A DNA stretch of 8,870 nt from Solirubrobacterales bacterium. Lineage in GTDB: Bacteria > Actinomycetota > Thermoleophilia > Solirubrobacterales > 70-9. Shown piece by piece: positions 1-7,105 of the stretch. A program made the position numbers and the translations under genes. Numbering within the stretch: position 1 is the first letter of the stretch; each line of letters starts with the position of its first letter. The stretch is taken from NCBI GenBank assembly GCA_030152505.1, contig JASLJO010000208.1, positions 1 through 8,870 of the forward strand, written 5' to 3'. The notes beneath the pieces are model-generated. The model ran no database searches. It was not told where the DNA came from and saw only the letters and a program-made list of their open reading frames with translations.

Positions 1-155
1 TGGAGCGCACTCGCGTCGGTGGGCCGGGGGATGCCCTCTCGCGCAGCGGCGTCCTCTTTTCGCCCCATCCACGGTCTCGCACGGCCGCATCCTCGAAGGC
101 GAAAACCCAGCCAGCGAGAGGGCATCCCCCGGCCCTCCTACTCGAGTGCGCTCCA
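1..155. repeat. Long imperfect inverted repeat (42-bp arms, 71-base spacer) at the 3' end of tgt
   Basis: Bases 1-42 are the reverse complement of 114-155 with only three mismatches (14/142, 17/139, 20/136). The spacer 43-113 holds a smaller nested inverted repeat (57-64 TTTTCGCC with 98-105 GGCGAAAA), so a single strand could fold into one long hairpin with an internal loop. The right arm begins exactly at the Trp398 codon of tgt and includes its last five codons and TAG stop. The left arm touches the first base of the window, so the full arm may be longer. No T-run follows on either side within view, so it is not a textbook intrinsic terminator. It could be an unusual terminator or mRNA-stabilising hairpin, a MITE/REP-like element, a tail-to-tail duplication of the tgt end, or a fold-back assembly artefact. 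No transposase or other gene is visible in 1-137. Confidence 0.85.
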
Positions 156-1346
156 GGGTGCGGAGCCCGCCAGGACAGAAGCTGAGTAGGAGCTGAATGA
201 CCCGGCGGCGATGGCGGTTCGGGCGTGGGTCACCAGCTGGTGCGTGTAGGTCAGGTTGTGGAGGCAGAGGAGGCGGACGGCGGTCAGCTCCTCGGCGCGG
301 GAGAGGTAGCTGAGGTAATCGCGGTCGTGGTGGCGGCAGGCGGGGCAGGGGCAGCCATCGGCGATCGGGTCGCGGTTCCCCTCCCAGCCGGATTTGCGCA
401 GGTCGAGGCGGAAGCGGTTTGCCGGGTCGGGGACCAGGGCGGTGCCATGGCGGGCGAGGCGGGTGGGGATCGCACAGTCGAAGACGTCGAGTCCGAGGGC
501 AATGCCGGCGAGCAGGTCGTCGACGTCGCCGATGCCGAGCAGGTGCTTGGGCGCCTCCACCGGCAGCAGCGGCGCGGTCAGCTCGAGCACGCCGCGCATC
601 TCTTCCTTGTCGCGCCCGAGCGTGCCGCCGATCGCAATGCCGTCGACACCCGCCGCGGCGACCACCTGCACTGACTCACGCCGCAGGTCCTCATGCACCC
701 CGCCCTGGACGATCCCGAAGACCGCCTGGCGCTCCGGCCCGTGCGCACCATGCCACTCCAGGCAGCGCCCCAGCCAGCGATGCGTGCGCTCCATCGACCG
801 CGCCGTGTAGTCCCGCTCCGCGTGGTAGGGGGTGCACTCGTCGAAAACCAGGGCGATGTCGGACCCCAGCTTTGCCTGCACCTCCATCGAGACCTCCGGT
901 GAGAGGAACAGCTCGCGCCCGTCCCGGTAAGACCGAAACCGCACCCCCTCCTCGTCGATCGAAACCACCGATCCATGGTCGCCCCCCCGACGCCCCTTCC
1001 CCTTGACCTCATCGGCCACCCCGCCGTGCGCCAGCGAAAACACCTGGAACCCCCCCGAATCCGTGATCAGCGCCCGCTCCCACCCCATGAACTCGTGCAA
1101 TCCACCGGCAGCGGCAATCCGATCCGGCCCCGGCGAGACGAACAGGTGGTACGTGTTCCCCAGGATCAGCTCGTAGCCGAGTTCGCCGACCTCCAGCGAC
1201 TCCAGCCCCCGCACCGTCCCCTTCGTGGCAAGGGGGATGAAGGCGGGCGTCTTGACCGGCCCGTGGGGCGTGTCCAGCACCCCGGCGCGCGCCGCTCCAT
1301 CCCGCGCCTCGACCTCGAAGCTCAAACGCTGCGGCTCGGTTCGCAT
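138..1346 (-). CDS. tgt: Queuine/preQ1 tRNA-guanine transglycosylase
   Basis: Cytosolic enzyme of 402 residues that swaps guanine-34 of GUN-anticodon tRNAs for a 7-deazaguanine base (preQ1 in most bacteria) in queuosine synthesis. The sequence shows the TIM-barrel family marks: GNTYHL (63-68), the general base Asp96 in TDSGGF, the FDECTPY substrate pocket (168-174), FGIVQGG (210-216), the nucleophile Asp290 in DVFDCAIPTR, and the zinc site Cys332, Cys334, Cys337 and His363. Two features stand out: about 19 extra residues between SGGFQVFSL and EEGVRF (roughly 106-131), and a specificity loop reading GGTLGRDKEEM (240-250), one residue shorter than the usual GGLAVGE-type loop and lacking its Glu. 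The ATG at 1346 is the only in-frame start that leaves the N-terminus at family length, and no Shine-Dalgarno lies just before it. It is the last gene visible, 42 bases after gpmI, and its stop lies inside a long inverted repeat. queA is not in the window. Confidence 0.96.
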   Translation of the reverse strand: MRTEPQRLSFEVEARDGAARAGVLDTPHGPVKTPAFIPLATKGTVRGLESLEVGELGYELILGNTYHLFVSPGPDRIAAAGGLHEFMGWERALITDSGGFQVFSLAHGGVADEVKGKGRRGGDHGSVVSIDEEGVRFRSYRDGRELFLSPEVSMEVQAKLGSDIALVFDECTPYHAERDYTARSMERTHRWLGRCLEWHGAHGPERQAVFGIVQGGVHEDLRRESVQVVAAAGVDGIAIGGTLGRDKEEMRGVLELTAPLLPVEAPKHLLGIGDVDDLLAGIALGLDVFDCAIPTRLARHGTALVPDPANRFRLDLRKSGWEGNRDPIADGCPCPACRHHDRDYLSYLSRAEELTAVRLLCLHNLTYTHQLVTHARTAIAAGSFSSYSASVLAGSAPWSALE

Positions 1347-1354
1347 GGCCGATT

Positions 1355-1390
1355 GAAGGATCGATGCCCCTGGAGGGGACTCAATCCTTC
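1355..1390 (-). promoter_or_regulatory. Intercistronic hairpin between gpmI and tgt
   Basis: Read on the minus strand, GAAGGAT pairs with ATCCTTC, extended by a T-G wobble, G-C and A-T. After a 2x2 internal loop, CCCC pairs with GGGG around a TCCA tetraloop. The 5' base of the stem overlaps the gpmI stop codon and the 3' base lies eight bases before the tgt ATG. The only Shine-Dalgarno-like bases (AAGGA) are inside the 5' arm. There is no U-tract, so intrinsic termination is unlikely. It may mark the mRNA segment boundary, protect the upstream message, or couple tgt translation to ribosomes leaving gpmI. Function is inferred from position and symmetry only. Confidence 0.6.
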
Positions 1391-2903
1391 ATCTGGAGAG
1401 CAGGGACTGGCCGGTCATGGCTGCGGGCTGGGGGATGCCGAGCAGCTCGAGGGCGGTGGGGGCGACGTCGGCGAGGATGCCGTGCTGACGCAGCTCGAGA
1501 CCCTCGGTGGTGACGATCAACGGCACCGGGTTGAGCGAGTGGGCGGTGTTGGGTGAGCCGTCCGGCTCGAGCATGTGGTCGCAGTTGCCGTGGTCGGCGG
1601 TGACGATGCAGGCGCCGCCCTCGGCCTCGACCGCGGCGACGACATCCGCGAGGCAGCGATCGACCTCCTCGACCGCTTCCACCGCCGCCGGGATCACACC
1701 CGTGTGCCCGACCATGTCCGGGTTGGCGAAGTTGATGATGCCGAAGCGGTAGCCGCCGCTGGACCAGTGCGAGGTGAAGGTGTCGGCGGCGGCGCGGGCG
1801 CTCATCCGCGGCTTGTGGTCGTAGGTGGGGACGTCGCGGGGCGAGTCGACCAGGTGGCGCTCCTCTCCCTCCCACTCCTCCTCGCGGCCGCCATTGAAGA
1901 AGTAGGTGACGTGGGCGTACTTCTCGGTCTCGGCGACGTGCAGCTGGCGCCCACCGGCCGCGGAGACGACCTCGGACAGGGTGGTGCTGGGCCGCACCTC
2001 CGGAAAGGCGACCGGGTAGGACCAGCCCTTGCGGTACTCGGTCATCGTCGCCAGGTCGAGCTCAGGGCCGCCGCTGCGCGAGAACTCCTCGAAACCGGGC
2101 TCGGCCAGAGCGCGGGTCATCTGCCGGGCACGGTCGGGGCGGAAGTTGATGAAGAAGGCGACGTCGCCGCCGGCGACACCGTCGTAGTCGCCGATGACGG
2201 TCGGCCTGACGAACTCGTCGGTCTCCCCGCGGTCATAGGACTCCTCGATCGCCTCGGCCGCGTCCGCGGCTTGCAGGCCGCGGGCATGGACGATCGCGTC
2301 ATAGGCGAGCTTGGTCCGCTCCCAGCGGGTGTCGCGGTCCATCGCGTAATAGCGACCGCTGACCGTGGCGACGCGGCCGGCCTGACGCAGCCAGCGCTCG
2401 AGCTCGGCGAGATAGCCGCGGCCGCCGTGCGGCAGGGTGTCGCGGCCGTCGGTGAAGGCGTGGAAGACGATGTCGGGCACCCCCTCCTGCGAGGCCAGCT
2501 CGATCGTCGCCTCGATGTGCTCCCAGCCGGAGTGGACCCCGCCGTCGGAAACGAGACCGAGGAGGTGGAGGCGGCCGCGCGGACTGCGCCGGGCACGGTC
2601 GCAGGCAGCCAGCAAAGCCTCGTTCTCGAAGAAGCTGCCGTCGGCGATCGAGTCGTCGATCCGAGCGAGGTCCTGCTTGACGATCGCCCCGGCGCCGAGG
2701 TTGAGGTGGCCGACCTCCGAGTTGCCCATCTGGCCGTCGGGCAGGCCGACGTCGCGCCCCTGGGCGGAGAGTTCGGTGTGGGGATACTCAGCCCAGAGCC
2801 GATCGAAGACCGGCGTGTCGGCGAGGGAAATAGCGTTGCCAGGCCCCGGCGGGGCGAGACCCCAGCCGTCGAGGATGACCAGCGCCAGCGCGGGGACCGT
2901 CAC
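1389..2903 (-). CDS. gpmI: 2,3-bisphosphoglycerate-independent phosphoglycerate mutase
   Basis: Cytosolic, Mn-dependent, alkaline-phosphatase-superfamily enzyme that interconverts 3- and 2-phosphoglycerate in glycolysis and gluconeogenesis. The 504 residues match the family length. The N-terminal metal aspartate Asp12 is in LDGWG, the phosphorylated serine Ser62 in GNSEVGHLNLG, and the inserted phosphotransferase-type domain carries VSDGGVHSG (118-126), FTDGRDT (150-156) and FRPDRARQ (254-261). The second metal set is Asp396 and His400 in NPDMVGH, Asp437 and His438 in TADHGN, and His455. Translation starts at GTG, 58 bases after tpiA. The bases just before it (GGCTCGGCG) are a poor ribosome site, and a 14-bp hairpin lies immediately upstream. 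It is fourth in a gap-pgk-tpiA-gpmI series; enolase, the next step, is not in view. Confidence 0.97.
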   Translation of the reverse strand: MTVPALALVILDGWGLAPPGPGNAISLADTPVFDRLWAEYPHTELSAQGRDVGLPDGQMGNSEVGHLNLGAGAIVKQDLARIDDSIADGSFFENEALLAACDRARRSPRGRLHLLGLVSDGGVHSGWEHIEATIELASQEGVPDIVFHAFTDGRDTLPHGGRGYLAELERWLRQAGRVATVSGRYYAMDRDTRWERTKLAYDAIVHARGLQAADAAEAIEESYDRGETDEFVRPTVIGDYDGVAGGDVAFFINFRPDRARQMTRALAEPGFEEFSRSGGPELDLATMTEYRKGWSYPVAFPEVRPSTTLSEVVSAAGGRQLHVAETEKYAHVTYFFNGGREEEWEGEERHLVDSPRDVPTYDHKPRMSARAAADTFTSHWSSGGYRFGIINFANPDMVGHTGVIPAAVEAVEEVDRCLADVVAAVEAEGGACIVTADHGNCDHMLEPDGSPNTAHSLNPVPLIVTTEGLELRQHGILADVAPTALELLGIPQPAAMTGQSLLSR

Positions 2904-2912
2904 CGCCGAGCC

Positions 2913-2959
2913 TTCCGGTGCGCCTTACCTACCTCTGACGTGGGAAAGGCGCACCGGAA
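2913..2959. repeat. 14-bp perfect palindromic hairpin between tpiA and gpmI
   Basis: TTCCGGTGCGCCTT at 2913-2926 is exactly the reverse complement of 2946-2959. Past one A/A mismatch (2927/2945) the pairing continues weakly through 2928-2932 and 2940-2944, leaving a seven-base loop. The element fills most of the 58-base gap: it begins two bases after the tpiA stop and ends nine bases before the gpmI GTG. No T-run follows, so it is not a classical terminator. On the minus strand GAGG (2960-2963, overlapping the tpiA stop) lies at the outer base of the stem, so folding would bring it next to the nine-base spacer before GTG. It could be a REP-like dispersed palindrome or a local mRNA-processing or translation element. 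Confidence 0.8.
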
Positions 2960-2961
2960 CC

Positions 2962-3711
2962 TCATACGGCCTCCACTATGGCCGCGAATTCCTCGGGATC
3001 GAGGCTGGCGCCGCCGACGAGCGCGCCGTCGATGTCTGGCTGCGCCAGCAGCTCGGCGGCGTTGGCGGGCTTGACCGAGCCGCCGTAGAGGATCCGCACC
3101 GCGTCGGCGACGGCGCCGCGCTCGCGCAGCACGTCGCGGATGAAGGCGCATGCCTCCTGGGCCTGCTCGGGGGTCGCGGTGCGGCCGGTGCCGATCGCCC
3201 AGATCGGCTCGTAGGCAACGACGACCCCAGCCAGCCTGTCTGACTCGACCGCGGCCAGGTCTGCCTGCAACTGACCCTCGAGTACGCCCTCGGTCTGGCC
3301 GGCGTCGCGCGCCTCCTCGCTCTCCCCCACGCAGAGGATCGGCTCGAGGCCGGCGGCGATCGCCGCCGGCACCTTGCGGGCCAACGCCTCGTCGGTCTCG
3401 TTGAAGTGCTGGCGCCGCTCGGAGTGGCCGAGGACGACCGCCTCGACGTCGAGCTCCACCAGCATCGGCGCGGAGACCTCGCCGGTGAACGCGCCCGCGC
3501 TCTCCTCGTGCATGTTCTGCGCCGCTACCTTCACCGCGGTCCCATAACGCCGCTCGACCACGGCGGTGAGCGCGGTGAACGGCGGACAGATGACGACGTC
3601 GTTCTGAGTCGCGGCGATCCGCGGCAACAGCGCGTCGACGAAGGCCGCCGCCTCGGCAACCGTCTTTTGCATCTTCCAGTTGGCGGCGATGTAGGGGGTG
3701 CGCTCAGGCAT
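2962..3711 (-). CDS. tpiA: Triosephosphate isomerase
   Basis: Cytosolic TIM-barrel homodimer that interconverts dihydroxyacetone phosphate and glyceraldehyde-3-phosphate. The 249 residues are the usual length. Asn11 and Lys13 in AANWKM, His96 in GHSERR, Glu168 in AYEPIWAIGTG (loop 6, 166-176), the phosphate-binding YGGSVKP (209-215) and GGAS (233-236) are all present, so the enzyme should be active. The ATG overlaps the end of pgk by eight bases (ATGCCTGA), a common arrangement for translational coupling. A GAGG ribosome site (3721-3724) lies nine bases upstream inside pgk. It supplies substrate directly to the Gap reaction encoded two genes upstream. It is followed by gpmI rather than by secG, which often follows tpiA in actinomycetes. 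Confidence 0.98.
   Translation of the reverse strand: MPERTPYIAANWKMQKTVAEAAAFVDALLPRIAATQNDVVICPPFTALTAVVERRYGTAVKVAAQNMHEESAGAFTGEVSAPMLVELDVEAVVLGHSERRQHFNETDEALARKVPAAIAAGLEPILCVGESEEARDAGQTEGVLEGQLQADLAAVESDRLAGVVVAYEPIWAIGTGRTATPEQAQEACAFIRDVLRERGAVADAVRILYGGSVKPANAAELLAQPDIDGALVGGASLDPEEFAAIVEAV
3349..3370. repeat. 22-bp perfect palindrome inside tpiA
   Basis: Bases 3349-3370 read the same on both strands, centred on GCGATCGC at 3359/3360. It lies in tpiA and encodes the Ala-Ala-Ile-Ala-Ala-Gly stretch near residues 117-121. GC-rich Ala/Gly codons around an Ile codon make such symmetry fairly easy to reach by chance. The centre equals the HIP1 octamer known as a highly repeated motif in cyanobacteria. 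I see no sign of function here. Confidence 0.6.
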
Positions 3712-4891
3712 CCTTCAAAGCCTCGACTCCCGGCAGCTTCTTTCCCTCCAACAGCTTCAAGGACGCTCCTCCTCCGGTCGACACCCAATCCACTTTCTCA
3801 GCCAGGCCGAACTGGTGCAGGGCAGCCACCGAGTCGCCGCCGCCGACGACGGTGGTCCCCGGCGCCGCGGCAACTGCGTCGGCGACACTTCGCGTCCCGG
3901 CGGCGAAGGGCTCCAGCTCGAAGGCGCCCATCGGCCCGTTCCAGAGCACGGTCCCGGCGGCGGCGATCCTCAGCGCATAGGCGGCCGCGGTGCGCGGCCC
4001 GACGTCGAGGCCCATCCAACCATCGGGAACCTCGGCCCCGTCGCTCTCGCGGCGCTCGGTCGCCGCGTCGAAGCTCTGCCCCAACACCAGGTCGACCGGC
4101 AACAGCAGCTCACAGGCGGAGCTCTCGGCCCGCCGCAGCGCCTCCTCGGCGAGCTTCACCCCCTCCTCCTCGACCAGCGAGGCGCCGGTGGCGATTCCCT
4201 GGGCACGGAAGAAGCTGAAGCACATCGCGCCGCCGATCAGGATGCTGTCGGCGACCTCGAGGAAGCGGTCGATGACACCGACCTTGTCGCTCACCTTGGC
4301 GCCGCCGAGGACGACGACGAGCGGTCGCCGGGGGGACTCGACCACCCCGGTCAGCTCCTCGACCTCGCTCTGCAAGAGCAGGCCGGCGTATCCCGGCAGC
4401 CGGTGGGCGACCCCCTCGGTGCTGGCGTGCGCCCGGTGCGCGGCGCCGAAGGCGTCGTTGACGTAGAGGTCGGCGAGCGCCGCCAGAGCGTCGGCCAACG
4501 CCGGGTCGTTCTCCGTCTCGCCCGGCTCGTAGCGGACGTTCTCGAGCAGCAGCACGTCGCCAGGGCTCAACCCCTCCGCCATCGTCTCGACCTCCTCGCC
4601 GACGACGACGGGCGCCTGCTTCACGTCGCCGCCGAGCAGCTCCGCCAAGCGTTCGCCGACAGGCTTCATCGAGAGGGCGGAGTCGACCTCGCCCTTCGGC
4701 CGGCCGAGGTGGGAGACGAGGATCAGAGCGGCGCCGCTCTCGCGCAGCAATTCGATCGTCGGCAGCGCCGCCCGGATCCGGGTGTCGTCGCCGACCCTGC
4801 CCCCGTCCAGCGGCACGTTGAAGTCGACCCGGACCAGGATCCGCTTGCCGGCGACCTCGGCGTCGCGGACGCTCGCCTTAGAGAAGCTCAC
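3704..4891 (-). CDS. pgk: Phosphoglycerate kinase
   Basis: Cytosolic two-domain kinase that transfers the acyl phosphate of 1,3-bisphosphoglycerate to ADP, giving ATP and 3-phosphoglycerate. The 395 residues match the family. Visible marks in order: RVDFNVPLDGG signature (21-31), SHLGRPKG (60-67), LLLENVRYEPGE (114-125) and NDAFGAAHRAHAS (145-157) in the N-terminal substrate domain; then GGAKVSDKVGVI (196-207), NGPMGAFE (318-325) and GGGDSVAA (350-357) in the nucleotide domain. The start is GTG, with GAGG (4900-4903) eight bases upstream in the 19-base gap after gap. Its TGA lies inside the first codons of tpiA. It consumes the product of the preceding gene and feeds the gpmI product two genes on. 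Confidence 0.98.
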   Translation of the reverse strand: MSFSKASVRDAEVAGKRILVRVDFNVPLDGGRVGDDTRIRAALPTIELLRESGAALILVSHLGRPKGEVDSALSMKPVGERLAELLGGDVKQAPVVVGEEVETMAEGLSPGDVLLLENVRYEPGETENDPALADALAALADLYVNDAFGAAHRAHASTEGVAHRLPGYAGLLLQSEVEELTGVVESPRRPLVVVLGGAKVSDKVGVIDRFLEVADSILIGGAMCFSFFRAQGIATGASLVEEEGVKLAEEALRRAESSACELLLPVDLVLGQSFDAATERRESDGAEVPDGWMGLDVGPRTAAAYALRIAAAGTVLWNGPMGAFELEPFAAGTRSVADAVAAAPGTTVVGGGDSVAALHQFGLAEKVDWVSTGGGASLKLLEGKKLPGVEALKDA

Positions 4892-4910
4892 CGCGCTCGC
4901 CTCGCCGGAA

Positions 4911-5915
<1,005 letters not shown>

Positions 5916-5924
5916 TTACGCATT

Positions 5925-5930
5925 CCTCCT
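5925..5930 (-). promoter_or_regulatory. Consensus ribosome-binding site of gap
   Basis: The minus strand reads AGGAGG, a full match to the anti-Shine-Dalgarno core, nine bases before the gap ATG. Other genes here have partial sites (GAGG) or none. It supports the chosen gap start and fits a highly translated glycolytic enzyme. No clear promoter is visible in the 40-base gap upstream. Confidence 0.85.
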
Positions 5931-5955
5931 GGTGTCGATGCTTGCTGTTTCGAGG

Positions 5956-6318
5956 TTAGTCGCTGCCGACGGTGATCTCGATTTCATACCCGTCGGGATC
6001 CCGCAGGAAAGCCGAGTAGGAGCCGGAGCCGTAGGAGCTGCGCTCGCCCGGCTCGCCGACGGCGTCGCCCCCCGCCCCGACCCCCTGCTCCCAGGCGGCC
6101 TTGACGGCGACGATGCCCAAGCCCGAGAAGCTGAGCAGACCGAAGCCCGGTTTGGGCGGATGATGGGCCGAGATGAAGAAAACCGGCTTGGCGATGCCCC
6201 AGCCGACCGTTTCGTCCTGCTCGAAGTGGCGCCGCCAGCCAAGCGGCGCGAGCAGCGCGTCGTAGAAGGACGCGCTCCGCTCGAGGTCGGAGACCTCTAG
6301 AAGAACGTGATGCAACAT
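5956..6318 (-). CDS. VOC/glyoxalase-fold small protein
   Basis: A 120-residue protein of the vicinal oxygen chelate superfamily, a fold used by glyoxalase I, dioxygenases and antibiotic-binding proteins. The N-terminal module begins MLHHVLLEVSDLERS with SFYDALLAPLGW (17-28). The C-terminal module ends in YSAFLRDPDGYEIEI (101-115), typical of the lactoylglutathione-lyase-like group. Likely metal ligands His4 and Glu112 are present. The strand that often begins HVAF in relatives reads LLSF (61-64), so one expected His appears to be missing and metal catalysis is uncertain. The ATG at 6318 gives family length; the frame stays open further upstream but that part overlaps the permease gene and is low-complexity. 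There is no good Shine-Dalgarno. It lies 29 bases after the permease stop and 40 before gap. A methylglyoxal link to triose phosphates would be speculative; substrate unknown. Confidence 0.88.
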   Translation of the reverse strand: MLHHVLLEVSDLERSASFYDALLAPLGWRRHFEQDETVGWGIAKPVFFISAHHPPKPGFGLLSFSGLGIVAVKAAWEQGVGAGGDAVGEPGERSSYGSGSYSAFLRDPDGYEIEITVGSD

Positions 6319-6347
6319 CGGGTCGGAGAGGCTATACGGGCCGCTGG

Positions 6348-7105
6348 CTAGCCGCTGCGCGGGGTCCAGCGGAAGTAGCGGATGGCGAGGAAGGCGCCGA
6401 GCGCTCCCCAGATCGCGACCACCGCCAGGTTGTCCCAGGAGACGCTGGCGTCGCCGGGGACATAGGCGTCGAAGAAAGCCTCGAAGAAGTGGCGGATCGG
6501 GAAGGCATCGGCGAAGTGGATGACGCCGCTGGGCAGCTGGTCGTCGGGGATGAAGACGCCGGAGAGGAAGTAGAGCGGCAGCAGCAGCGCGTTGACGATC
6601 GGCGCGGCGGCATCCTGCGAAGGAATCGCCGCGGTCAGGGCGATGCCGAGGCAACAGAAGGCGGCGGCGCCGACGACGAGGGCGAGGATGATCGCCGGCA
6701 GGCGCCCCCAGGGAATGTCGACGCCGTAGGCGAGGTCACCGATCGCCGCGATCAACGCCAGCATCAGCAGGGCGACGACGATCGAGTTGCCGATCCGCCC
6801 GGCGATGAACACCCAGGGGGGCATCGGCGTGCCGCGCCCGCGCTTGAGGCGGCCGTCCTCGCGGGCGATCACCAACGACATCGCCAGCGACTGCATCGTC
6901 GCCGAGATCACCGAGAGGGTGATGATCGCCGGCACGTAATAGGTCGTCGTCTTGATCCCGCCGCGCACCTCGACCGTCTGATCGCCGAAGACGGTGGCGA
7001 AGATCAGCAGCAGGATGACCGGAAGCCGACGGTGAAGAAGACCGAGGCTGGGTTGCGCCAGAAGACCTTCTGGTCGTAGCGGAACTGGTGCCAGACGAGA
7101 TTCAT
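6348..7105 (-). CDS. ABC-2 type transporter permease, interrupted by a frameshift
   Basis: Membrane subunit of an exporter of the DrrB/ABC-2 class, partner of the ATPase just upstream. The reading frame from the ATG at 7105 runs MNLVWHQFRYDQKVFW to Gly27 (GTC GGC), then shifts and hits TGA at 7004-7006. Adding one base near 7024-7025 turns GGCTTCCG into GGCCTTCCG and restores ...FFTVGLPVILLLIF, continuous with the rest through the TAG at 6348. The corrected protein has 252 residues, normal for the family, with six predicted membrane segments (about 21-41, 58-80, 98-123, 135-161, 166-187, 226-244) and the cytoplasmic REDGRLKR motif (82-89). The ATG overlaps the ATPase stop (ATGA), implying coupling. 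Uncorrected, only a piece starting at GTG 6968 would be made, without the first membrane segment. A sequencing error and a true mutation are both possible. Confidence 0.85.

Noticed and set aside
1..189. A short plus-strand gene entering from the left
   Set aside because: The frame is open from base 1 to 187-189 but has no start in view and no recognisable protein; kept only as part of the inverted-repeat finding.
1355..1390. Rho-independent terminator after gpmI
   Set aside because: The hairpin lacks the following U-run and is only eight bases from the tgt start.
1575..3074. A plus-strand ORF of about 500 codons opposite gpmI
   Set aside because: It is the antisense shadow of gpmI in GC-rich DNA: low-complexity Ala/Gly/Val/Asp/Arg composition, no recognisable motifs, while the minus strand encodes a full catalytic enzyme.
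5916..5955. Promoter for gap in the VOC-gap spacer
   Set aside because: Apart from the AGGAGG site I see no convincing -35/-10 pair in these 40 bases; a promoter could lie inside the VOC gene.
6319..6654. N-terminal extension of the VOC gene to give about 232 residues
   Set aside because: The extra part overlaps the permease in another frame and is Arg/Pro/Leu-rich shadow sequence; MLHHVLLEVSD is the normal start of the fold.
7018..7030. Programmed ribosomal frameshift in the permease
   Set aside because: No X-XXY-YYZ slippery sequence or downstream structure is evident; a single-base deletion or sequencing error is simpler.
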